DNA of 64,000 bases from Aeromonas piscicola (GCF_000820005.1 NZ_CDBL01000033.1:1-64000); one strand, 5' to 3'. Shown: positions 1-18,542, counted from the first letter of the stretch. The notes: generated by a model not told the origin, from the letters alone. Translations and numbers: made by a program.

Positions 1-43
1 CTCTGGGTATCAGCACCAGTTTTAAGTCAGTTTTAACGCTTTT

Positions 44-160
44 TGCCTGGCGGCCATAGCGCCGTGGAACCACCTGATCCCATGCCGAACTCAGAAGTGA
101 AACGCGGTAGCGCCGATGGTAGTGTGGCATTCGCCATGCGAGAGTAGGACACTGCCAGGC
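44..160 (+). rRNA. rrf: 5S ribosomal RNA
   Basis: A 117-nt segment begins TGCCTGGCGGCC and ends ACTGCCAGGC, so the two ends pair to form the 5S helix I. It contains the conserved internal stretches CCATGCCGAACTCAGAAGTG and AGAGTAGGACACTGCC. It lies at the window edge, so the 23S gene should be just upstream. It is followed by a strong terminator, so this is the end of an rRNA operon. The exact 3' end may differ by a few bases. Confidence 0.97.
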
Positions 161-170
161 TCCTATTTAG

Positions 171-200
171 AAAAGGCCTCCCATTCGGGAGGCCTTTTTG
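171..200 (+). terminator. rRNA operon terminator
   Basis: A perfect 12-bp stem (AAAAGGCCTCCC with GGGAGGCCTTTT) closes a 4-nt loop and runs into a T tract. It lies 10 bases after the 5S gene and is a typical intrinsic terminator. Confidence 0.93.
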
Positions 201-231
201 CTTTGGAGTTTTTCCTCCCACCATGGGTTTC

Positions 232-5128
<4,897 letters not shown>

Positions 5129-5160
5129 CAAGCCGCTGGTTTTGCACTGATAAAAGCCGG

Positions 5161-5199
5161 AAGGGCGGGGCTCACCCTACAAACCATGCCCCGTCCTTT
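5161..5199 (+). terminator. Hairpin between ebgC and the first APC transporter gene
   Basis: AAGGGCGGGGC pairs with GCCCCGTCCTT (one G-T pair), enclosing 16 bases, followed by TTC. It may terminate or attenuate read-through from ebgC into the transporter gene. The T tract is short, so strength is uncertain. Confidence 0.5.
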
Positions 5200-5210
5200 C
5201 GCTGAAATAA

Positions 5211-6677
<1,467 letters not shown>

Positions 6678-6717
6678 TCCCCAGCGAATGGGGTCCGAGT
6701 GGCCAAGAGAGTGAAAG

Positions 6718-6737
6718 CGGGTGGCGGTAGCCACCCG
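6718..6737 (+). other. Intergenic hairpin before ygjH
   Basis: A perfect 8-bp stem CGGGTGGC/GCCACCCG with a GGTA loop lies between the APC gene and ygjH. It has no T tract, so it is more likely an RNA-stability or translation element than a terminator. Confidence 0.45.
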
Positions 6738-6748
6738 TGACAGGTTGA

Positions 6749-7111
<363 letters not shown>

Positions 7112-7194
7112 ATGGGATTGCGAGCCGGTGCGGTGAGACTGCACCGGTTCACCAACGAGGCCGCCCAGGCGGCCCGATTATAACAAGAGAGTAA

Positions 7195-8742
<1,548 letters not shown>

Positions 8743-8746
8743 ATAA

Positions 8747-8773
8747 CCGGGCTGGCCGCCAGCCCGGGTTGTT
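8747..8773 (+). terminator. Terminator after the second APC gene
   Basis: A 9-bp stem CCGGGCTGG/CCAGCCCGG with a CCG loop is followed by GTTGTTT. It begins four bases after the stop codon. Confidence 0.7.
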
Positions 8774-8944
8774 TAATTTCCTGCACGCTGCGAGGGGCCG
8801 CTCAACTTTGCGCCTCCCGCATATCGGGGTAAGCTGGGGATTCGTTTCAACGGGAGGTGCCAGACACCTCCTGTTGTGTTTCTTGTCGTCCCTGAACCCG
8901 GCCTCTTTGATGAGGGCGGGATCTGCTTCCGATGGAGACCACTC

Positions 8945-9895
8945 GTGCGTCTGGATCCCTTTACCTGTGTGCTTATTCTGGTGGTCACCCTGGCCTCCCT
9001 CTTTCCCTGCGAGGGGCAGGTTGCCGTCTGGTTCGCGCTGCTGACCAAGCTGGCGGTGGCACTCTTGTTCTTCATGCACGGCGCCAAGCTGTCGCGCCAG
9101 AACTTGCTGGCGGGGCTGGGTCACTGGCGACTGCATCTGGTGGTGATGGCCAGCACTTTCGTGCTGTTCCCGCTGCTGGGGCTGCTGCTCACGCCGCTGG
9201 TGCCGCTCTGGCTGAGCCCGGCCATCTACCTCGGCTTCCTCTATCTGTGCGCTTTGCCTGCCACAGTGCAGTCGGCCATCGCCTTTACCTCCATGGCGGG
9301 GGGCAATGTGTCGGCGGCTGTGTGCAGTGCCTCGGCCTCCAGTATCCTCGGCATCTTCCTCTCCCCCGTGCTGGTGGGGCTGATGATCAATGTACAGGGG
9401 GAAGGGATCGATACCTGGCACTCCATCCAGGCCATCATGGTGCAGCTGATGCTGCCGTTTGTGGTGGGTCATCTGTCGCGGCCGCTCATTGGCCGCTGGG
9501 TCGACAGCCATCGTCCGCTTATCGGCAAGCTGGATCAGAGCTCCATCCTGCTGGTGGTCTATGTGGCCTTCAGCGAGGCGGTGGTGCAGGGGATCTGGCA
9601 TCAAGTCGGTTGGTACGATCTTGCCAGCATAGTGCTGCTCAGCTGCGTACTGCTGGCGCTGGTGCTGGGTTGGAACGTCTGGATCAGCCGCCGGCTCGGC
9701 TTCAACAAGGCGGACGAGATCACCATAGTCTTCTGCGGATCCAAGAAGAGCCTCGCCAATGGTGTGCCCATGGCCAACGTCATGTTCCCGGCCGCCAGCG
9801 TCGGTGTCATGGTGCTGCCGCTGATGATCTTTCACCAGATCCAGCTGATGGTGTGCGCCGTGCTGGCCCGCCGCTATCACGAGCAGGGGGCCTGA
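8945..9895 (+). CDS. yfeH: YfeH-like transporter (bile acid:sodium symporter family)
   Basis: A 316-residue membrane protein with about ten hydrophobic segments of the bile acid:Na+ symporter (BASS/DUF4137) fold. It contains GFLYLCALPATVQSAIAFTSMAGGNV and FCGSKKSLANGVPMANVMFP, the two crossover regions that bind sodium in BASS proteins. It is closest in memory to E. coli YfeH, whose substrate is not firmly known. The GTG at 8945 is preferred over 8876 because GGAG lies seven bases upstream and the protein then begins at the first membrane segment (VRLDPF). It is monocistronic between two terminators. Confidence 0.83.
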   Translation: MRLDPFTCVLILVVTLASLFPCEGQVAVWFALLTKLAVALLFFMHGAKLSRQNLLAGLGHWRLHLVVMASTFVLFPLLGLLLTPLVPLWLSPAIYLGFLYLCALPATVQSAIAFTSMAGGNVSAAVCSASASSILGIFLSPVLVGLMINVQGEGIDTWHSIQAIMVQLMLPFVVGHLSRPLIGRWVDSHRPLIGKLDQSSILLVVYVAFSEAVVQGIWHQVGWYDLASIVLLSCVLLALVLGWNVWISRRLGFNKADEITIVFCGSKKSLANGVPMANVMFPAASVGVMVLPLMIFHQIQLMVCAVLARRYHEQGA

Positions 9896-9921
9896 GCCCC
9901 GCCGGGTGCTCGCGACAATGG

Positions 9922-9955
9922 AAAAAAGGGAGGCCTATCGGCCTCCCTTTTTCAT
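9922..9955. terminator. Bidirectional terminator between yfeH and ovoA
   Basis: A 12-bp perfect stem AAAAGGGAGGCC/GGCCTCCCTTTT with a TATC loop has A and T runs on either side. It serves two convergent genes. Confidence 0.9.
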
Positions 9956-9983
9956 TTTCCCGGCCCGTGGCCGTCGCTGCTAT

Positions 9984-12134
9984 CTAGCGCTTACGCCAGA
10001 CGGTGAGCTGGGCCAGCGTGTGCTGGTACTTGCGGGCTGTCTCGCGAATGACGAAGGGGACATCTCGCGGTGGGCAGTGCTCCTCGAACTCCTCGGCCAG
10101 CAGCCGTTGCAGCGCCTGATAGGTGCTGAGGGCCTCGCCATTTTCACGGATGCCGCCGAGCCAATTGGCCTTGGGGGTGTAGTCGGTCAGCCAGGTGTAG
10201 GGGCTGGTGAGCACCAGCAGGCCACCGCTGCGCAGTCTGGGAGCTATGTCGCGCAGGAAGCGGGCCGGTTCGCGCAGCCGGTCGATCAGGTTGGCGGCGA
10301 GCACCAGATCGTAGTCGCCGTATTTGGGCTTGAGGTTGCAGGCATCCCCCTGGCTGAAGTGGACGCGGCCGGTCTGTTCGGCGCCGAGATCCAGGCTCGA
10401 CAGCCGCGCCTCGCAATACTCCACCAGATCTCCCTCCAGTGGCACGGCATAGCGGAAGCTGTCCTGGCTGGCGAGGGCGAGTGCCACGTCGATGAAGCGG
10501 GCCGAGTAGTCCACCCCGTCCACATGCTGGAAGTGACGGGCCAGTTCGAAGCTGGCGCGACCGGTGGCGCAGCCTATGTCCAGCGCACGCTGGTGGTTGC
10601 CGCCCAGCTCGCTGGCAAGGTCGGCCAGCGTTTTGGCGTAGTTGGCCACGCCGAAGTGGGCCGGGCCGTACTGGAAGTCGAGGTATTGTGCTACGAGCGT
10701 GTCGGTTTCATAAGGATTCACGATAACGGGTTCCTGATAACGGGAGACCAGATAGCGGAAGCCCGCATGCTGGAAGAAGTGGCGACGAAAGGCGTAACGG
10801 GATGACTTGAGGGCCTCGTTGCCCGTGCTTATCCAGCTGCCGCCCTTGATGAGGGTGTGCTTGCCATCGAAGGTCGGAGTGGAGAAGTCATCGTAGAGGG
10901 GGTGTACCTTGAACCCCTCGAAGCCGTCGATGGCGGTGCTGGTCCACTGCCAGACGTTGCCCACCAGATCGAAGAAGCTACCCTGGGGGAAGGCGTCCAC
11001 CGGGCAGGAGGAGGCGAAACGGGCCAGATTGAGGTTGCCGGGTGCCTCAACCCAGTCCGGCTGATCCCCCGCCAGCTGATCGCGCAGCAGCGCCCACTCC
11101 CCCTCGCTCGGCAGCTGGATGGGCAGCCCGGTCTGGGCCGCTTTCCAGCGGCAGAAAGCGGCGGCCTCCAGCTGATTGACCTCGGCGGGCCAATCCCAGG
11201 GCATGGCCACCCGCTCCGTCATCAGCCGCAGTTGCAGTTGCTCGGGTTCGCTGGGATCGCCGACCCAGAAGCTGGGCATGCGCGCCCTGGCATACTGGCA
11301 CCAGCCCCAACCCTCCTCATCCCACCACTGCTGCTGCTCATACCCCCCCGCCTGCACGAAGGCGAAATAGTCGGCATTGCTGACCAGCATGCGGCTGGCC
11401 TGAAAGGGGGCTACGTCGATGTGGCGCTCGCCATATTCGTTGTCCCAGCCGTAGGTGGCATCCTGCTTGCCGAGCTGCACCTGACCCCCTGCCACCGGCA
11501 GCAGGCTGTTGGCAGGCACGTCCGCCATCTGATGGCGTACCTGGGGGCAGGCGGGCCAATAGGGGCGGGGCCGTACCCAGGCCAGTGGCAGCTGGCGGAT
11601 CAGCACGCTGGAGGTTTCGAGGTGGATGCGCTCGTGCTCTATCCCCATCAATATGACCCAGGCCGGGCTCTGCCAGTCGATGGGCAGGGTCAGCGGCATC
11701 CGCTCGATGAAGTCGACCACCAGGGCGCGCACCTGTGCGCGGTAGTCGCGCAGCTCGGCGACGGCGGGCCAGTCGTAGTGGGTCTCGTCGAGATCGTCCC
11801 AGCTCATCTCGTCCACCCCGATGGCCACCATGGCCTCGATGCGGGCGTCGAGGCGACTGTCGATGAGGCGGGCCGCCAGCAGCTTGTTGATGAAGAAGGC
11901 GGCTGTGTGGCCGTAGTAGAAGATCAGCGGATGGCGCAGCGGGATCGCCTTGTTGAACCAGGCGCGCTCATCGGCCAGACAATCGAACAGTGAGTCGTAG
12001 AGGTCGAAGGTCTGGCAGAAGTAGCCGAGCAGTTCGCGGCGCTTCTGCTCGGGATCGCTGCCGGTCAGCAGCGGGGTACGGGTCGGCGCGGGCAGGCCGA
12101 TGGCGGTGGAAAACTGGGTGCTGACTTGGGTCAC
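9984..12134 (-). CDS. ovoA: Ovothiol synthase OvoA (sulfoxide synthase plus methyltransferase)
   Basis: A 716-residue enzyme of ovothiol A synthesis: it joins cysteine to histidine at C5 as a sulfoxide, and its C-terminal domain N-methylates the imidazole. An N-terminal DinB-like iron domain carries His68 and the H167xxxH171xE173 motif (GIEHERIHLE). An FGE/SUMF-type domain follows (about 215-440: VSNADYFAFVQAGGY, LPSEGEWALL, LVGNVWQWT). A class I methyltransferase ends the protein (about 500-715: ALDIGCATGRASFELAR, YDLVLAANLIDRL). GTG 12134 is chosen because AAGGAG lies seven bases upstream; an upstream GTG at 12194 lacks a ribosome site. It is monocistronic. Ovothiol is an antioxidant; the role here is inferred from family. 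Confidence 0.93.
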   Translation of the reverse strand: MTQVSTQFSTAIGLPAPTRTPLLTGSDPEQKRRELLGYFCQTFDLYDSLFDCLADERAWFNKAIPLRHPLIFYYGHTAAFFINKLLAARLIDSRLDARIEAMVAIGVDEMSWDDLDETHYDWPAVAELRDYRAQVRALVVDFIERMPLTLPIDWQSPAWVILMGIEHERIHLETSSVLIRQLPLAWVRPRPYWPACPQVRHQMADVPANSLLPVAGGQVQLGKQDATYGWDNEYGERHIDVAPFQASRMLVSNADYFAFVQAGGYEQQQWWDEEGWGWCQYARARMPSFWVGDPSEPEQLQLRLMTERVAMPWDWPAEVNQLEAAAFCRWKAAQTGLPIQLPSEGEWALLRDQLAGDQPDWVEAPGNLNLARFASSCPVDAFPQGSFFDLVGNVWQWTSTAIDGFEGFKVHPLYDDFSTPTFDGKHTLIKGGSWISTGNEALKSSRYAFRRHFFQHAGFRYLVSRYQEPVIVNPYETDTLVAQYLDFQYGPAHFGVANYAKTLADLASELGGNHQRALDIGCATGRASFELARHFQHVDGVDYSARFIDVALALASQDSFRYAVPLEGDLVEYCEARLSSLDLGAEQTGRVHFSQGDACNLKPKYGDYDLVLAANLIDRLREPARFLRDIAPRLRSGGLLVLTSPYTWLTDYTPKANWLGGIRENGEALSTYQALQRLLAEEFEEHCPPRDVPFVIRETARKYQHTLAQLTVWRKR

Positions 12135-12481
12135 ACTCTGACTCCTTGTTGGCAGTAGTAAATGGATTACCGCAATGGAGAGCTTTATACGCACAAGGTA
12201 TCACTATTGGCTCAACAGACAGGTGCGACAACCAAAAACTTCCCTGGCTCGTCAGCAGGGTGGCCCGGCGGGCGGTTGCAGGCTGACCGGGACTTGCCCC
12301 CATTTGGGCATGGTCAGTTTTACCAACTTATGGTCTGAATGGCTCTCTACATTTTGATGACGATGGCATGAATAATTATTATATCCATAAAAATCATGCA
12401 GTTGTTGATTTGGCATGGGGTTTGCCATCTATGAGGACCAAATGGTCTGAAGACGGCCAGATCACAACGAGGAGAGTGGCG
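12135..12481. promoter_or_regulatory. Divergent promoter region ovoA / lipoprotein gene
   Basis: These 347 bases between divergent genes contain no convincing ORF. The segment 12369-12400 is AT-rich and could hold the promoter of the lipoprotein gene. A TATAAA on the minus strand near 12186 could be a -10 for ovoA but lacks a good -35. No recognisable operator was found. Confidence 0.3.
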
Positions 12482-13204
12482 ATGAAATGGATGATGGGCA
12501 TGATGCTGGTCGTGGGGCTCAGTGGTTGCAGCTGGCTGGATGATACCCGGGTGACCGGGGCGGGGGCTGTCATCGAGCAGCATCAACCCATGGGCAAACA
12601 GGTGACCCGGGTGTTGGCCGGTGTGCCCGCCAGTATCCATCTGGTAGCGGGTGAGGCGAGCGGTATTCATATCAAGGGACAGGAGAACCTCTTGCCCTAT
12701 CTGGTGCTGACCGAGAAGGGAGACAAGCTGGAGATAGAGGTGAAGGATGGCTATCGGCTCGATCCCACAGAGCCGCTGGAGCTCACCATCACACTGCCGG
12801 AGCTCCATGAGTTGGCGCTGGCAGGCACGGGCAGCGGCGATCTGCATGGCTTCAAGGGTGACCAGCTGGTGCTGTCGCTGGCCGGCACGGGTGATATAGT
12901 CGCCAGCAAGCTGGATCTGAAGCGGCTGGAGGGCAACATAGCTGGCTCGGGCAGCCTGGATCTGGGTGAGGGCTCGGCCAAAGCCATGGAGCTGAACATT
13001 GCCGGCGCCGGCGATGTGCTGGGGGCCGGTCTCAGAAGCGAGCAGGTCGAGATCAATATCGCCGGCAGTGGGGATGTGGAGGTGCGGGCCCGGGATCGGC
13101 TCAAGGTCGGCATCGCCGGATCCGGTTCGGTCAGCTACTGGGGGGATCCCAAGCTGGAGAGCAAGATCGCGGGCTCGGGTGACGTGACTCGCCAGGGTAG
13201 CTGA
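12482..13204 (+). CDS. Putative lipoprotein with GIN domain (DUF2807)
   Basis: A 240-residue exported protein. The N-terminus MKWMMGMMLVVGLSGCSW is a lipoprotein signal with the lipobox LSGC, so Cys16 is probably lipidated. The rest is a DUF2807 (putative auto-transporter adhesin head, GIN) beta-helix with repeated turns of the form A-G-(S/A/T)-G-(D/S): AGTGSGDLHG, AGTGDIVA, AGSGSLDLG, AGAGDVLG, AGSGDVEV, AGSGSVSY, AGSGDVTRQG. ATG 12482 has GGAG seven bases upstream. The function is unknown; envelope anchoring is inferred. Confidence 0.8.
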   Translation: MKWMMGMMLVVGLSGCSWLDDTRVTGAGAVIEQHQPMGKQVTRVLAGVPASIHLVAGEASGIHIKGQENLLPYLVLTEKGDKLEIEVKDGYRLDPTEPLELTITLPELHELALAGTGSGDLHGFKGDQLVLSLAGTGDIVASKLDLKRLEGNIAGSGSLDLGEGSAKAMELNIAGAGDVLGAGLRSEQVEINIAGSGDVEVRARDRLKVGIAGSGSVSYWGDPKLESKIAGSGDVTRQGS

Positions 13205-13235
13205 TGCCGCTGACCTCAAGCCGACAATCGAAAGC

Positions 13236-13262
13236 AGACAGGCCCGTGACGGGCCTGTCTCG
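13236..13262. terminator. Convergent terminator, lipoprotein / fghA
   Basis: A perfect 11-bp stem AGACAGGCCCG/CGGGCCTGTCT with a TGA loop lies between two convergent genes. Confidence 0.8.
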
Positions 13263-13263
13263 A

Positions 13264-14100
13264 TCAGAGGTGGCGGGCGTGGAAGCGCAGGTGCGCCTCG
13301 ATAAAGCTCGCCACGAAGTAGTAGCTGTGGTCATAGCCGGCATGGCGGTTGAGCTCCAGCGGCCAGGCCATGTTGGCGGCGGCATCGGCCAGGGCGTCGA
13401 TATGCAGCTGCTCGGCGAGGAAGGGGTCGTCCAGCCCCACGTCCACCAGAGTGGGCAGCGGCGTCACCTCATGGTGGCGCAGCAGTTGGCAGGTATCCCA
13501 CTCCTGCCACAACAACGGATTGCTGCCGAGGTAGGCGCCGAGCGCCTTCTGGCCCCAGGGGCAGCGGCTCGGGTGGCTGATGGGGCTGAAGGCCGACACC
13601 GAGCGATAGCGACCAGGTTCGCGCAGGGCGGCGATCAGCGCGCCGTGCCCTCCCATGGAGTGACCGCTGATGGCGCGGCGGGTCGAGACCGGGAAGTGGG
13701 TCTCGATGAGCTCGGGCAGCTCGCGGGTGACGTAGTCATACATCTGGTAGTGATCGCGCCAGGGATGCTGGGTGGCATTGACGTAGAAGCCGGCCCCCAT
13801 GCCGAGATCGTAAGCGGGGTCGTCCGCCACGTCTTCGCCGCGCGGGCTGGTGTCCGGCGCCACCAGGGCGATGCCGAGCTCGGCGGCGATGCGGTGTGCC
13901 CCCGCCTTCTGCATGAAGTTTTCATCGGTGCAGGTGAGGCCGGAGAGCCAGTAGAGCACGGGCACCTTCTGGCCGGTGAGGGCCTGGGGCGGCAGATAGA
14001 TGGCGAAGCGCATCTCGCAGCCGAGCAGGCTGGAGCTATGGCTATAGCGCTTGTGCCAGCCATCGAAGCTCTTGTTGCTGCTGATAATGTCCAGATTCAT
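13264..14100 (-). CDS. fghA: S-formylglutathione hydrolase
   Basis: A 278-residue alpha/beta hydrolase of the esterase D family. It hydrolyses S-formylglutathione to glutathione and formate, the last step of glutathione-dependent formaldehyde detoxification. The nucleophile elbow is GHSMGGHGA (Ser about 147), with GLTCTDENFMQKAGA near the N-terminus and a late catalytic His in HAGYDHSYYF. It lies 48 bases downstream of frmA on the same strand, so the two form an operon that carries out consecutive steps. The length matches E. coli FrmB/YeiG (277-278). Confidence 0.94.
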   Translation of the reverse strand: MNLDIISSNKSFDGWHKRYSHSSSLLGCEMRFAIYLPPQALTGQKVPVLYWLSGLTCTDENFMQKAGAHRIAAELGIALVAPDTSPRGEDVADDPAYDLGMGAGFYVNATQHPWRDHYQMYDYVTRELPELIETHFPVSTRRAISGHSMGGHGALIAALREPGRYRSVSAFSPISHPSRCPWGQKALGAYLGSNPLLWQEWDTCQLLRHHEVTPLPTLVDVGLDDPFLAEQLHIDALADAAANMAWPLELNRHAGYDHSYYFVASFIEAHLRFHARHL

Positions 14101-14148
14101 CGAAGGACTCCTGCACCCCGCCCACGATGGCGGGCGGGGTGATCATGC

Positions 14149-15318
<1,170 letters not shown>

Positions 15319-15396
15319 TCAGGCATGCAGTGTAGTTTCTCTTCGATTTGGTGATAATAAGGCTAAATATCAAATCACTTTTACACACAGGTAATA

Positions 15397-16302
15397 ATGC
15401 TCGGCTGGGAAGGGATCTGTGAATTTGTCAGCGTGGCGGAGCAGGGGGGCTTTACCCCGGCGGCGCGCAAGCTGGGGGTGTCGGTGGCTCAGATCAGCCG
15501 GCAGGTGGCACAGCTGGAAGACAGGCTGCAGGCCAAGCTGCTGCTGCGTACCACCCGTCAGGTGCGGCTCACCGAGCTTGGCGAAATCTATTACCGCCAC
15601 TGCCGCCAGCTGCTGGACAACCTCTACGAGGCCGAGCTGGCGGTGGGGCGCCATCAGGCGGTGCCGCAAGGGTCTTTGCGCATCACGGCACCCGTCTCCT
15701 ATGGCGAGAGCCGCATAGCCCCGTTGGTGAACGACTTCATGGTACGTTTCCCCCAGCTGGAGGTGACCCTCAATCTCACCAACCAGCTGCTGGATCTGGT
15801 GCACGAAGGTTACGATCTGGCGATCCGGCTTGGTCACCTCAAGGATTCGAGTCTGGTGGCGCGCAAGCTGGCGCAGCGGGTGCCCTATGTGTGCGCCTCG
15901 CCAGCCTACACGGCCCGCCACGGCATGCCCAACAGCCTCTCCGAGCTGACCCGCCACACCTGTCTGATAGGTAATGGCGACGAGTGGTACTTCACCCTGG
16001 ATGGCCGCCCCCACAGCGTGCGGGTGCACGGTCTGCTGCAGTGCAACAGCGGCCACGCCCTGCTGGACGCGGCGCTCAAGGGGATCGGCATCATCCAGTT
16101 GCCGGACTACTACGTGAGTGACCATCTGGCCCGGGGGGAGCTTGTCGAGCTGCTGCCCGAGCTGCGGGCACCGGAGGAGGGGATCTGGGCCCTCTATCCC
16201 CACAATCGCCACCTCTCCCCCAAGGTGCGGCTGCTGGTGGATTACCTGGCCGAGTGGCTGAGTGATCCCCATCAACCCGCGCTGGTGCGACCGGTCGGTT
16301 GA
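15397..16302 (+). CDS. LysR-family regulator divergent from frmA
   Basis: A 301-residue LysR-type regulator. Its winged helix covers residues 1-60 (FVSVAEQGGFTPAARKLGVSVAQISRQVAQLE) and is followed by the type-2 periplasmic-binding effector domain. It is divergent from frmA-fghA, 120 bases apart, which makes it the likely regulator of that operon (aldehyde or nitrosothiol response), in place of FrmR. The sequence is of the DsdC/CrgA-like subgroup (RITAPVSYGE..PLV.DF). The effector is unknown. Confidence 0.85.
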   Translation: MLGWEGICEFVSVAEQGGFTPAARKLGVSVAQISRQVAQLEDRLQAKLLLRTTRQVRLTELGEIYYRHCRQLLDNLYEAELAVGRHQAVPQGSLRITAPVSYGESRIAPLVNDFMVRFPQLEVTLNLTNQLLDLVHEGYDLAIRLGHLKDSSLVARKLAQRVPYVCASPAYTARHGMPNSLSELTRHTCLIGNGDEWYFTLDGRPHSVRVHGLLQCNSGHALLDAALKGIGIIQLPDYYVSDHLARGELVELLPELRAPEEGIWALYPHNRHLSPKVRLLVDYLAEWLSDPHQPALVRPVG

Positions 16303-16324
16303 GCGTGCGGCATGAAAACGGACA

Positions 16325-16352
16325 TAAAAAAGGCCCGCTTGTGCGGGCCTCT
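16325..16352. terminator. Terminator, LysR gene / nucleoside ABC operon
   Basis: AGGCCCGC/GCGGGCCT stem with a TTGT loop. The six As on its left give a U tract for the minus-strand operon that ends at 16370. Confidence 0.8.
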
Positions 16353-16369
16353 TGTTGAGAGCGGAAGGG

Positions 16370-17335
16370 CTATTCCCTTTCCTTGACGTAGGGGGTGCCG
16401 AGTGCCTTGGGTGCCACCGCCTTGCCGATGAAACCGGCAAGCAGGAACACAGTCAGTATGTAGGGCAGCGCCTCTATGGCCTGCACCGGAATGGCGAAGC
16501 CACCTATGCTGACCCCTTGCAGCCGGATGGCGACCGCATCGAGGAAGCCGAACAGCAGGCAGGCCGCCATGGCATTCCAGGGGCGCCACTTGCCGAACAC
16601 CAGCGCCGCCAGCGCCATGAAGCCTTTGCCCGCGCTCATGTTGGGGATGAACTGGGCCGTCTGGGCCACTGCCAGATAGGTGCCACCAATACCGGCCAGC
16701 AGACCGCCTATGATGAGCGCGGTATAACGCATCCGCACCACGGAAATACCGGCGGTGTCGACCGCAGCCGGTGCCTCGCCCACGGCACGCAGACGCAGAC
16801 CGAAGCGGGTGCGGAACAACACCCACCAGGCCAGCGGCACGGCGGCAAACGCCACGTACTCCAGCAGGGAGTGGCCGCTCAGCAGCTCGCTGTAGAGCTG
16901 GCCGATGACGGGCACGTCATACAGCTCCTTGGCGTAGGGCAGATCGATGGGGGCGAAGCGGGCCGCACCGGACAGCGCCGGGGTCTGGCCACCCTGATCG
17001 AACCAGTAACGGCCCAGGGTGACGGTCAGACCAGCCGCCAGTATGTTGATGGCCATGCCGCTCACCACCTGATCGCCCCTGTGGGTGATGGTGGCAAAGC
17101 CGTGCATCAGGGCGAACAGAATGGAGACGCCCACCCCTGCACCCAGACCAATCCAGGCAGAGCCGGAGACGGCCGCCGCCGCGCCGCTGGCGAACGCCGC
17201 CGCCAGCAACTTGCCTTCCAGCGCTATGTTGACCACACCGGAGCGTTCACAGAACATACCCGCCATGGCGGCCAGGATCAGTGGTGGCGCGGTTCGTATG
17301 GTGGCATCCAGCATCAGGATCAGAGTTTCGAACAT
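16370..17335 (-). CDS. Nucleoside ABC transporter permease 2 (NupQ/YufQ type)
   Basis: A 321-residue integral-membrane permease of the branched-chain/BMP-type ABC family with 8-10 hydrophobic segments. It contains the family stretches MFCERSGVVNIALEGKLLAAAFASG and GLRLRAVGEAPAAVDTAGI (the cytoplasmic EAA-like loop). It is the last gene of the operon, 2 bases after the first permease gene. With the BMP-type binding protein it should import purine or other nucleosides. Confidence 0.88.
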   Translation of the reverse strand: MFETLILMLDATIRTAPPLILAAMAGMFCERSGVVNIALEGKLLAAAFASGAAAAVSGSAWIGLGAGVGVSILFALMHGFATITHRGDQVVSGMAINILAAGLTVTLGRYWFDQGGQTPALSGAARFAPIDLPYAKELYDVPVIGQLYSELLSGHSLLEYVAFAAVPLAWWVLFRTRFGLRLRAVGEAPAAVDTAGISVVRMRYTALIIGGLLAGIGGTYLAVAQTAQFIPNMSAGKGFMALAALVFGKWRPWNAMAACLLFGFLDAVAIRLQGVSIGGFAIPVQAIEALPYILTVFLLAGFIGKAVAPKALGTPYVKERE

Positions 17336-17337
17336 GA

Positions 17338-18456
17338 TCAGACTCCCTTGGCTTGCGCGGATGAGCGGTTGGCAAACGCCAGATAGAGCTGCTCGATGCG
17401 CGGACGCATCATGTGCTCAAGGGCGCCACAGAACAGGATTACCAGACCCTGCAGCACCACCACTATGTTGCGGTCGACCCCAAACTCGAAGCTGAGCTCG
17501 GCGCCCCCCTGATAGAGGAAGCCAAACAGCAGACTGGCGATGATGACGCCGACCGGGTGGTTGCGACCCATCAGGGCCACCGCGATACCGGTGAAGCCGA
17601 AGCCTTCCACGAAGTTGAGTTTGATCTGGTGCAGTTCGCCCTGCAGCACGTTGAGGGCGAAGAAGCCCGACAGCATGCCGGAGATCACCATGGCCAGGAT
17701 CACCACCTTGGGATAAGAGATACCGGCGTAGGCGGAGGCGCTCTGGCTCGCACCCACGGAGCGGATCTCGTAGCCCCAGCGGGTATGCCAGATGAAGACC
17801 CAGACCAGGGCCGCACAGATCAGCGCCCAGAAGAAGCTGATGTTGAGCGGGCTGTTGGGCATCTCCATGCCGAAACCGCTCGCCAGCTCGCTGACCTTGG
17901 GCAACCAGCTCGCCTCGGCAAACACCTTGCTCTCGGTCGCCATGGAGCCCGCCGGCTTGAACACCTCGACCAGCAGGTAGGCCATCAGGGAGGCGGCGAT
18001 GAAGTTGAACATGATGGTGGTGATGACGATGTGGCTGCCGCGCTTGGCTTGCAGCCAGGCCGGGATGAAGGCCCAGGCCGCACCGAACAGGCCACCGGCT
18101 ATGATGGCCAGCGGCAGCAGCAGCGCGAACGGCAGGGAGTCGCCGAGCAGCAGACAGACCAGGCCGACGCCGAGGCCGCCGATATAGGCCTGACCTTCAC
18201 CGCCGATGTTGAACAGGCCGGCATGGAAGGCCACCGCCACCGACAGGCCGGTGAAGATGAAACCGGTCGCGTAGTAGAGGGTGAAACCGACCCCTTCGCC
18301 GGTGCCGAAGGCGCCGTACCACATGATCTTGGCGGCATCGACCGGGTTGATGTCGAGGTAGTAGAACAGGATGGCCGACACCAGGAAGGCCAGCAATATG
18401 TTGACCGCGGGCAGCACGCCCACGGAGATCCAGGCAGGGATACGTGCTTGGCTCAT
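17338..18456 (-). CDS. Nucleoside ABC transporter permease 1 (NupP/YufP type)
   Basis: A 372-residue membrane permease, partner of 16370-17335. It has about ten hydrophobic segments, the FNIGGEGQAYIGGLG stretch near residue 85 and the GYEIRSVGASQSASAYAGI coupling loop. AAGGAGG before its ATG lies inside the end of the small ORF 18453-18542, whose stop overlaps this ATG (ATGA), so translation is probably coupled. Confidence 0.88.
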   Translation of the reverse strand: MSQARIPAWISVGVLPAVNILLAFLVSAILFYYLDINPVDAAKIMWYGAFGTGEGVGFTLYYATGFIFTGLSVAVAFHAGLFNIGGEGQAYIGGLGVGLVCLLLGDSLPFALLLPLAIIAGGLFGAAWAFIPAWLQAKRGSHIVITTIMFNFIAASLMAYLLVEVFKPAGSMATESKVFAEASWLPKVSELASGFGMEMPNSPLNISFFWALICAALVWVFIWHTRWGYEIRSVGASQSASAYAGISYPKVVILAMVISGMLSGFFALNVLQGELHQIKLNFVEGFGFTGIAVALMGRNHPVGVIIASLLFGFLYQGGAELSFEFGVDRNIVVVLQGLVILFCGALEHMMRPRIEQLYLAFANRSSAQAKGV

Positions 18457-18538
18457 GAGCGAGCCTCCTTGGCAATCTCGTCGGGGACTGGTGCGTTGAC
18501 CATCATCAAACCCATTGTTTCACGGAAGGGTACCAGGT

Positions 18539-18542
<4 letters not shown>
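18453..18542 (-). CDS. 29-codon ORF resembling the C-terminus of the upstream ABC ATPase
   Basis: A tiny ORF with ATGA overlaps at both ends: its ATG overlaps the stop of the ATPase gene and its TGA overlaps the ATG of the permease gene. The product contains RETMGLMMVNAPVPDEIA, which aligns with the last part of the ATPase just upstream (RTIGLMMANIVPDEVA). It therefore looks like a diverged second copy of the ATPase 3' end left by an imperfect recombination or duplication. It may survive because it supplies the ribosome site of the next gene and keeps translation coupled. A functional peptide is not excluded. Confidence 0.55.
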